DNA from: Melastoma dodecandrum
Taxonomy: Eukaryota; Streptophyta; Magnoliopsida; Myrtales; Melastomataceae
Assembly (NCBI GenBank): GCA_029817715.1
Contig: JARUPY010000397.1
Coordinates: 2,976,001-3,040,000, forward strand
DNA: 64,000 nt
Direction of reading: 5' to 3'
In this document: positions 56,532 through 64,000 of the stretch, in pieces
How the letters are laid out: each line of letters opens with the position of its first letter
How positions within the stretch are numbered: position 1 is the first letter of the stretch
Program-made: the position numbers and the translations under genes
The notes under the pieces: model-generated
Told to the model about the DNA's origin: nothing
Seen by the model: only the letters and a program-made list of their open reading frames with translations
Databases searched by the model: none

Positions 56532-57172
56532 AAGAGTTCTCACGCCTGGGTTGTCATCTACTTTCTGTGCACAGAGTAGCTGATCTGGGTGCCACACCGG
56601 GGTCCCCTCACCTGAGCAAGCACGTCCACTAACACCGTCTTCTACAGAAAATTGCGGCAAACTTCATCTACTCCTGCATTCTAATCTCATCAGCCAGAGA
56701 GTTTGGACCGTGAGGCAGGCTGTTAAACACAGACAACCGTTAAAGACGGACTGTCAAACCAGATGACAGATTTGTCAGCAGCAAACAAGAAAAAGTTAAC
56801 TAAGCAACTGAGGGAAGTCCTTTGGGGAGTATCAACTCTGGGTGATGATCTCGGGTGACTCAGGGTCTCGGAGTTACCAATGCAATTCAGATAAAGGCGA
56901 AAACCATTTCCGACACAGAGTCTCTTGCGAAGATCTACACGGATAAATGGTTCGAACTATTGAGAGTATTACTATAAATACGTTTAAGAAAAAATGGAAG
57001 TAGCAACGCATATGAATTCATCCACTGAGCCGTGTCTTCTGATCCTGCTGACAGTTCTATGAGGAGGAAAGGGACTTTAAAGTGTTCTCGCATTGCAGAC
57101 AGTTCGGTTCTCACCTCTACTTCAACAGAGGCATAAATCTCCTAAGCATTCGAGTATTAACCGGAAGAAATC
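56532..57172. other. SKP1 spacer
   Basis: Flank of the split copy; part of it (about 56,560-56,650) resembles the block downstream of copy 1. No gene. Confidence 0.5.
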
Positions 57173-57698
57173 ATGTCGTGAATGTAAAGATTGTCAAAGT
57201 CGTCCGATGGGGTATCGTTCGAAGTGGAAGAGGCTCGGGACGCAGATTTCGTCACCCTGTTTGATCTCATCCGGGTGAGTTCCTGATAACATGCGATCAT
57301 GAATGTTGAGTTGACTTCACTCGCTATAACAAAGATTGCATGAATATCAATCGATCAATCTCCCCTTTTTCCAAGCTAGAGAGTCTCCATAATGAATCTC
57401 CCTTTCTCTTTATCTTATCCAATTCAACACTTTGACAACTGTAACTCTAAATATAACCACAAGGTCGAAAATCTGTATTCGTTTTTGTCCACTTGAGAAA
57501 GGGAGTTTCCAGGCTGATTCGTCTTCTTGCTTTGTTCCAGGCAGCTGATTACCTCAAAATCAAGGGCTTGCTGGACTCGACTTGTCAGACGGTGGCTGTC
57601 GTGATCAAAGGAAAGACCCCTGAGGAGATTAGCAGGATCTTCAACCTCGAAAGAACGAGGAGGAGGTTCGGAAGGAAAACCAGTGGCTCTTCGAGTGA
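57173..57698 (+). pseudogene. SKP1 pseudogene (copy 6)
   Basis: Exon 1 remnant 57173-57273: ATG, then an early TGA, a VKSSDG-like piece, SFEVEEA joined directly to a DADFV...LFDLIR end. About 60 codons of the POZ-like fold are deleted. Exon 2 (57541-57698) starts [19 protein letters not shown] and keeps [13 protein letters not shown], but a deletion after that changes the frame. Both splice sites are preserved. It is clearly non-functional. Confidence 0.87.
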
Positions 57699-58281
57699 AG
57701 GGCCATGATTGTGCTTGGACTGGAAGCCTATGCTTTGATAACAAAACCTGCCGATACAGATCTTTCGCCCCCCTGCATCAATCCATGGATCTTGCTTCTG
57801 TTTGTAGCTGGATCCTGCTTCTGATTATGATGGACAAAATCAGTCAGAAACTAAAATTAAAGAATTAGAACCGAGTCATTAGCATACCACCCAAATAGTT
57901 ACTGTACAAAACCCAGAAACCTTACATATTTGATTGATACCTCCCCCTCTCCCCATAAGTTTTAATTTAAGTTTTGCCCCTCATCTCCCAGGATTAAGAG
58001 GACAAAAGACAAGTATCAGGTCTTATTCGGTAGTTTCTCCTCCTTCCTATCTACCTTCTTCTCCGCTTGCCAAAAATAAGCAGTCAGCGGACAAAATAAG
58101 TTAAAAAGGACGGATCAAAATGGTTCCTAGGCAGCTCTGAATGGAGAGCGCCTGGTTGGATGGATCGTCGTCACTTCTTATGGGGAAGGGTGTCTTCCGC
58201 GTTTGAGACAATCTCCGCTGCATCACCCGAGTTGACTTGCCTTCTAGTGTAACATTTTGCAGGGACGTTGCTAATAATCGT
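57699..58281. other. SKP1 downstream flank
   Basis: Contains the AACCCAGAAACCTT...CCCCATAAGT block shared with the flanks of the other copies. It ends at the start of a long LTR. Confidence 0.5.
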
Positions 58282-61062
58282 TGTAATACCCAAATTTTAG
58301 ATAATAATTATAATATAACATCTAAAAATGAAAATCTTCAATCAATTATAATAAAAAATATCTCATTTCTCATTAAATAATATATCTTACCCTTTTTTGT
58401 TTCGATGAACCTAGACACATTCTCCTTCACATATCCAACCAAAGTCTCAAAAAAAAGCACCAATCAATCAGGCGATGAGACAGATGTAAAAAAATTTTGA
58501 CTTCCTTCTCCTGGAGACACGAAAACAAAACATCAGAGATCCTCTATCAGAGATCTCTAAAAAATCCTCTCAGCCAAAATCTCTGATTCCCTATCAGACA
58601 ATATCCAATCTCTAGTTAGTGGACAACCCCTTCAGAGAATTCTCCGAGACGTCCATTCACTCAAAGGAAGGCAATTACAGATTTTTAGGTGATAGATTGA
58701 GGGATCGTAATCGTCACATTCTGTCAATTCCCTTATCCCCATATTTCAATTATACACAGACACACACACACAAAAAAAAATCAGAGATTCCCCGTCATAG
58801 AATCTCTGAAATTCCCAAGAGCCAAAGCCTCCCCATCCCCATCTGACAATCTCCAATCAGAGAGACGTCCCTCTCCGGGGAGACACACACGTCTCACCTC
58901 CAGGCGCTCCACCCCCTCTGAGAAACCGGAGGCCAACTCCTCTGGGAATCGGGACAAATTCCTCCACATACAATCGGTGGCCAACTCCTTCCTGACGTAC
59001 ACACAGAAACCGGAGCCAAGGACTCTCCCTCTCCAGTGCTGACGAGCCAAACCCTCCCGACTAGCCTACCAGCCGACACCCTCCCGGCGTCGTTCATCCT
59101 CCTCGGGCCACCTCGGGGCGAGGTAACCCCTCGATTTTGCATTCATTTGTGGCACTGAAGTGTCGGGACATCTCCCGACCTTCTGTTCAGTTATTTTCAG
59201 CGGCAATGCCTCTAAAATTTGAATTTTTTGATGAGGTTATGGACGTTTTCGAACCTCAATCCCAAAATGTCAAATGATCTACAATGAGTGATGATCTTGG
59301 AAATATTTTTGTTTTAATTTTTGGTTGATCGAGGATCGAGTTATTTCCCCTGAAACGGTCGCTACTTTCCCTGGCCGCAGCAGGACAGCCTGCTGCATTG
59401 TCGCTTCCGGCGAAGTTTCGTGAGATCTAACCGTTGGATCTTGCTCAAACTTTTAGGCTCTAAACTAGACTTCAAGACGGTTCTATATATATGTATATCA
59501 ACCGTTGAAGATTCTAGCATAAGATGAAACAAGCTTATGAACAGACTGTATACTCCGTAAGATTTCCTGAGTGTTGCTATCATATTCTTTATTCAATAAC
59601 AGCAGATGTGTTCTTCATTTTATCCTGGTGATTTTGACATATCATACACATTTTTCCGTTCTGTGGATGTCAAGTTTTCTATTTTTCTTTCTAGAACTTT
59701 ACCCGGCCAGAGTCAGATCAAGTCTACAGAACAGTATGACATTTTCACCTATATATCTTACGATCCAACCGTTGGATCCATGTGAAATTTTTCACACACA
59801 TTCTTCATAGTTTTACATTTCTTTGAAGTCCTTTTCCACTCTGATCAGACATTCGAGGGCCAAGATATGATAGGAACAACACTGTTTGTGCAAATTGTTC
59901 TGCTTTTCTGGACAGCCACATTTGTTCCTTGATCTTGAGATATTACACCGTTAGATTTTCATAAAATTTTACATGCATACTCGTAATTAAGTTTGGATCT
60001 TTTGATTTAAATTTCAATTAAATCGAACAATCCTAGCCAAAGTTATAATCCGTTTTCTGAATAGTACGTAATCTGTGTTCGTTGTGATTCGTGATTATAT
60101 AACTCTTTGTAATATGATTACATGTGAAGTCTTGCGCTCTACTTTCTCGCATAACTTACACTCTTTTTTTTTTGTTTATGCATGTACAATGAACGCGCAA
60201 CTTTCGAAGGCCCAGCCGAAACCTCTCTCGAAGGTGCGTGTATCAGACGTGTGAATCTTTCCGTACATAAAACCGCGATGTCAAGATCATCAAGCGGCTC
60301 CCACCACATGAGGTACAAAAGGGGAGGTGCGAGCCTCCCCGAAAAGATAGATAATCCACTTGTAACGGGCCGTGGGCCCAAGTGCATAGGTCCACGGTCA
60401 CCATCCTTCCTCGCCCCCTTTGATCTCAATAATTATTTGTGCTTGCCTGCATGCCTTAGGCTCATAGGTTTATTGTCGCATGTTGTTTGCTATTGACAAA
60501 CATAAGTTTGGGTCCAAAGCCTGAATCGGGTCCAACGCCCGTAAAACATTGACATGAGTCCGGAGTCATGCCCGGATCGGGTCCAATGCCCGTTAAACAA
60601 AAGCAAATCCTTTGGAGCAAACGCCACCTCCCTTTTTCCGCATGTTAGAAAGTAAGAGTTAGTAACTAGTAATCCCCGAACCAACTGTTTTTTTCGACTT
60701 GAACATCTTTTATAAATAAAGTCGGTGGCGACTCCGTATAGTTTACCTAGGTTAAACAACAACCTTTTTACGGAGCCATTTTGGATGAGGAACGGATGAC
60801 ACGAATCGCTCCCGATTTCTCCCGAAAGTTCCTTTTTCGGATCACGCTTCGCCTTTCGCCCGCCGCCTCTTAGGAAAACAGAGACGGTCGGCGAGGGCCC
60901 GAGCAGGCCCAGTTAGGAACCCAGGGAGGGATCACCCAATTTCCTTCCACAGCGTCCGACACTTGAGTCGTGACGTCGACTGGTTGGGCCTTGGGGAGCG
61001 GACTCGGATCTTCGGGTCGTTCGAACCGCCGCGCGCGTGCTAGGCCGGAAGGCGCGCGTACA
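58282..61062 (+). repeat. Long LTR of a second retrotransposon
   Basis: Begins TGTAATACCC and ends in CA, eight bases before a tRNA-Arg primer-binding site. Length about 2.8 kb. It contains several CCGTTGGATC/CCGTTAGAT motifs typical of large plant LTRs. The beginning TGTAATACCC, the length and the primer type suggest the Tat/Ogre group, which is inference. Only one LTR is in the window. No coding domain of the element is present. Confidence 0.65.
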
Positions 61063-61069
61063 TCCCGGA

Positions 61070-61087
61070 TGGCGACTCCGCTGGGGA
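61070..61087 (+). other. Primer-binding site, tRNA-Arg
   Basis: TGGCGACTCCGCTGGGGA, exactly complementary to the 3' end (including CCA) of a plant tRNA-Arg as I know it. It fixes the LTR edge and the orientation of the element (plus). Confidence 0.8.
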
Positions 61088-61988
61088 CTCTACACGTGGA
61101 TTCTTTTCGAACGCTCTTACATTTTTAGTCCACATGCGGAGGAGAGTTCTTGTTTGCGCATGTACTTGCTTGGCTCGGTGCCTTTTGTTTGTTCTTATGG
61201 TTGTGTTCGTTTACCGCTTACTAGGCATTTTTAGGTGTGCCCGAACCCGGGGCTAGGATCTTTAGGGGGGTCACCGAAAGGCCCAGCCTGCTGCTCTTTG
61301 CGGTTTGTTTATTGGCCGGGGCCCTGCCTCCCTTAGTCCGAGGGAGGTTTAGAAGCCTTCATCCGAGAATCTATAATTGATTGCCCCTACTACAGGTACC
61401 AGACGCCGCACGTGCATTTGTCTGTTATTGAGTGACTGCTACATGTGCAGGGACAGGTGTCAGGTACGCTTTGTCTGCTATAACTGTAAAACTAACTTTG
61501 CTAGTTTTGCAGTTGGGTGGAGTTTATTACAATGGGTTTCAACAACCTTCATTTCTCCTATCCCTACCTATTTTACTTCTTACTGCATTCATACATTTGC
61601 ATGACTACATGAGTTTCTGTTCGATTGCAGTAGTTACATTATCATGTCATTCACAGTAATTACTCCATTACATCACTACGTCTCATTTACAATTGCAGTT
61701 ACATTGCATACTTTTCTGCATATACGAGTGCGATCAAGTATCATCACAAATTTATAATGCATCGACTACATTATTGCATGATACTAATCCAAACATTCTC
61801 TCTATTTTCCTTCCAAGGTTTAATTACCCTACATGATTCCTCGAACAGGAGTAGGGACAAAGCATGACATTTCAAATCTACAAGCACAAGAATGCCAAAG
61901 ATTTATCGACGACTACCAAAGCCCAAAGTCTAACATCTAATAATATGAAGACCAAAGTTTCCATTACGGCTACCAGGCAGAAGTGATT
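61088..61988. other. Leader remnant of the second retrotransposon
   Basis: About 0.9 kb after the primer site with no gag or pol. It ends where the SKP1 segmental duplication begins, so the element is truncated here. Confidence 0.5.
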
Positions 61989-62309
61989 GAGGTTGACAAA
62001 ATCAGTTCTTTAAAAAAAAGAAAACACCAGAAACCTTTACCTTGATACGTCCCGCCCCATAAGTCTTCTTATTCAGTAGCTCCCGCTCCTTCCTATCCGT
62101 TGTAAGATTTTGCGGGCAAATCCCCAATAGTCATTCGTTCGCCACGGTTGACGACTCTGGGACAACAGAGAACCGGAGCTTGACCAATCCCAGAGCTGCA
62201 AACCGTATCATACCCACTTGCTTATAAAAAATAAAATAAACAGTTATGTTCTGTTCTTACCTTCCTGCGGTGGTTTGTAACGGCAGATGTGCTCATTTGT
62301 TCGTCACAG

Positions 62310-62474
62310 GCTCCTTGGCTTGGTGGACTCGACATTCCACATGGTGGCCGATATGATCAAGGGGTACATATCCCCGAGGAGATTCGCAAGACCTTCAACA
62401 TCAAAGAGCAACTTCACCCCTGAGGAATAGGAGGAGGAAGAGGTCAGGAGAGAAAACCAGCGCGTGCCTTAGAG
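62310..62474 (+). pseudogene. SKP1 exon 2 remnant (twin of 48,217)
   Basis: The same deletion and frame changes as at 48,217-48,385, with TAG after TPEE and a further TAG near the end. It decayed before the segment was duplicated, since the lesions are shared. Confidence 0.8.
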
Positions 62475-62707
62475 TGAAAGAAACGCAGTGGGGGATCTCC
62501 GTACTTCAATAACAGGAGATATCCGTACTTGAACGGAGAAGCTGCGTGATGTCTACTAATTTCCTTTTTTATTGGTTTTTAAAAAATTAGGGTCACAGGA
62601 ATTTTTAATTTGGAAATTTTTTAATTAGAGAAAAAAGAATTTGTAACGTCGAAGGACATCTACATATAAATTGGGTTGGTGGTCAGATTGGTTTTGGAAT
62701 CGGATCA

Positions 62708-63254
62708 ATGTCTTCGTCTTCGTCAACTCCGAAGAAGATCGTCGTCCTGAGGTCGTCCGACGGGGTGTCGTTCGAGGTGGAAGAGGAGGCGGCTCTCCTT
62801 TCCCAGACCATCAAGGACGGGATGGAGGACGGCTGGGTGGAGGGCGGCTTGCCCCTCCCCACCATCAACAGCCAGATCCTCTCCTTGGTCATCGACTACT
62901 GCAAGAAGCACGCCGCCGCCTCCGCCTCCGCCTCCTCCGAGGACCTCGACAGCTGGGACGCCGATTTTGTCAAGGTGGAACAAAACACCCTCTTCGATAT
63001 CATCCGGGTGAGTGAAAAAAAGTTCCCGGTGTAGACAGCTGTCTCCACGCCGATCACATGACTCGTTTGTTCTACCGCAGGCTGCTAACTACCTCAACAT
63101 CAGGGGGTTACTGGATTTGGCTTGCCAGACGGTGGCCGACATGATCAAGGGGAAGACCCCCGATGAGATCCGCCAGACCTTCAACATCAACCAAGCCTTC
63201 ACCCCCGAAGAGGAGGAAGAGGTCAGGAGGGAAAACCGGTGGGCCTTCGAGTGA
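62708..63254 (+). CDS. SKP1/ASK (copy 7)
   Basis: Two exons (62708-63007, 63081-63254), phase 0, 157 residues, 73-bp intron. Nearly identical to copy 4. Differences include an extra Ala-Ser in the linker, an R replacing the L at the end of exon 1, ACQTVAD as in canonical SKP1, [14 protein letters not shown] and NRWAFE. The POZ-like and F-box-binding regions are complete. The leader just before the ATG lacks about 17 bases present in copy 4 (GGATCA directly before ATG), so translation context differs between the twins. Confidence 0.93.
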
Positions 63255-64000
63255 ATCTGCGCTGCTCTCATCTAATCTACCATGATCACTGCCCATGCAA
63301 TAATAAATCTATGCTTCTTAGTATATCTTCCTCTATCCTCTGCATATATAAATCGATCTATGGATCTTCTCCCGACTTGACATTTAGTTCTCGGAGTCAG
63401 TCCCTTTCGCTTTAGCTGTTGTTATCTCCGATCGACCGATGGTGGTGTTCTTACATCATAGTGTTAACTGTTATATGGTGATTTTCGGACTCAAAAGGGG
63501 AAGAAACCCAGAAACCTTGCATTCATTGATACCTCCCTCCCTCCCCATAAGTTTTAGTAAAAGGAGGACAGAAGTGGGCTGTTCAGGTCTTATCCGGGTA
63601 GTTCCCATGAGTGGGGCGCGCCTTCTGGGGAAAGCATTTTCCAGGGAAGTTGCTAATGCTAATGATGGCTCGGCAAGTGACGGTTGGCGACTCTGGATGA
63701 AGGGGAGCTGGGATGGAATGATCCTGGGGCTGCATACCGCACCCCGCCCACTTTATCCACTCGCCACTCCTTCTTGTCTTGTCATCCTGCGATGGTGATT
63801 CTATTGGCAGAAGTGCTCACGACCATTATATTATTGCAGACAGATTTGTACTTAACCCTTGTTTCGATGAGGGTGGAATCTCCTAAAACATTCGATAGTA
63901 TTATGAACTGGATGTTGTTGGCCGGAGTCTTTGTCGAAGTAAAGACACGGTTACCATTAGCCTCTCCTGTTACAGTGACACGAGGGTCTTCAGCGCTTCA
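63255..64000. other. SKP1 copy 7 downstream flank
   Basis: 3' UTR and flank, repeated from 49,491-50,240. No gene within the window. Confidence 0.5.

Larger units (their letters stand above)
61989..64000 (+). repeat. Segmental duplication of the 47.9-50.2 kb SKP1 segment
   Basis: Runs parallel to 47,895-50,240 with high identity by eye, except for a deletion of about 360 bp (the equivalent of 48,403-48,762) and a few small insertions. It carries the exon 2 remnant and one intact SKP1 gene and reaches the window edge. Confidence 0.85.

Overview
The window is plant nuclear DNA, almost certainly from a flowering plant. The evidence is spliced genes with GT-AG introns, plant-only families (GASA/snakin, plant synaptotagmin, a TFIIS-N protein with DLN motifs, ASK/SKP1 copies), a nuclear tRNA-Leu(CAA), a Mutator-like transposon carrying a plant mobile domain, Ty3-type retrotransposons and an endogenous caulimovirid. 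The species cannot be named from the sequence alone.

Bases 1-38,300 are mostly ordinary gene space. From left to right: a GASA/snakin peptide gene (+), a five-exon coiled-coil protein gene (+), a two-exon protein with a DLNxxP EAR motif (+), a short intronless gene (-), tRNA-Leu(CAA) (-), a broken thaumatin-like gene (+), a spliced gene for a 50-residue protein (-), a two-helix membrane protein (+), a 1013-residue TFIIS-N domain protein (-) and a 12-exon SYT2-like synaptotagmin (-). A decayed Mutator-like element of about 3.8 kb lies at 20.8-24.6 kb; it carries a MURA N-terminus spliced directly to a plant mobile domain. Then come a proline/serine-rich protein with a PNRC-like C-terminal motif (+), a 22-exon VPS35 retromer gene (-) with a one-base frameshift in exon 11, a three-exon nuclear-type protein (-) and, divergent from it, a six-exon mPGES2-like glutaredoxin/GST protein (+).

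Bases 39,100-45,060 hold a rearranged endogenous pararetrovirus (Caulimoviridae). Protease and three further ORFs lie on the minus strand. A block with reverse transcriptase, RNase H and a zinc-knuckle/lysine-rich ORF lies on the plus strand. One inversion accounts for the layout.

Bases 45,300-64,000 are a SKP1 cluster: three intact two-exon genes, one copy with a nonsense codon and four decayed or partial copies. Segments at about 47.9-50.2 kb and 62.0-64.0 kb are duplicates of each other. One SKP1 exon is split by a complete 6-kb Ty3-type retrotransposon with matching LTRs and a TTCTT target-site duplication. A second, truncated element (a long LTR with a tRNA-Arg primer site) separates the last two SKP1 units.

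The genes form no single pathway. The SKP1 products would act in SCF ubiquitin ligases; VPS35 and the synaptotagmin act in membrane traffic. The points most worth following up are the PMD-bearing MULE, the inverted viral block with its downstream zinc-knuckle/lysine-rich ORF, the VPS35 frameshift, the 50-residue gene, and the SKP1 turnover with a datable insertion.
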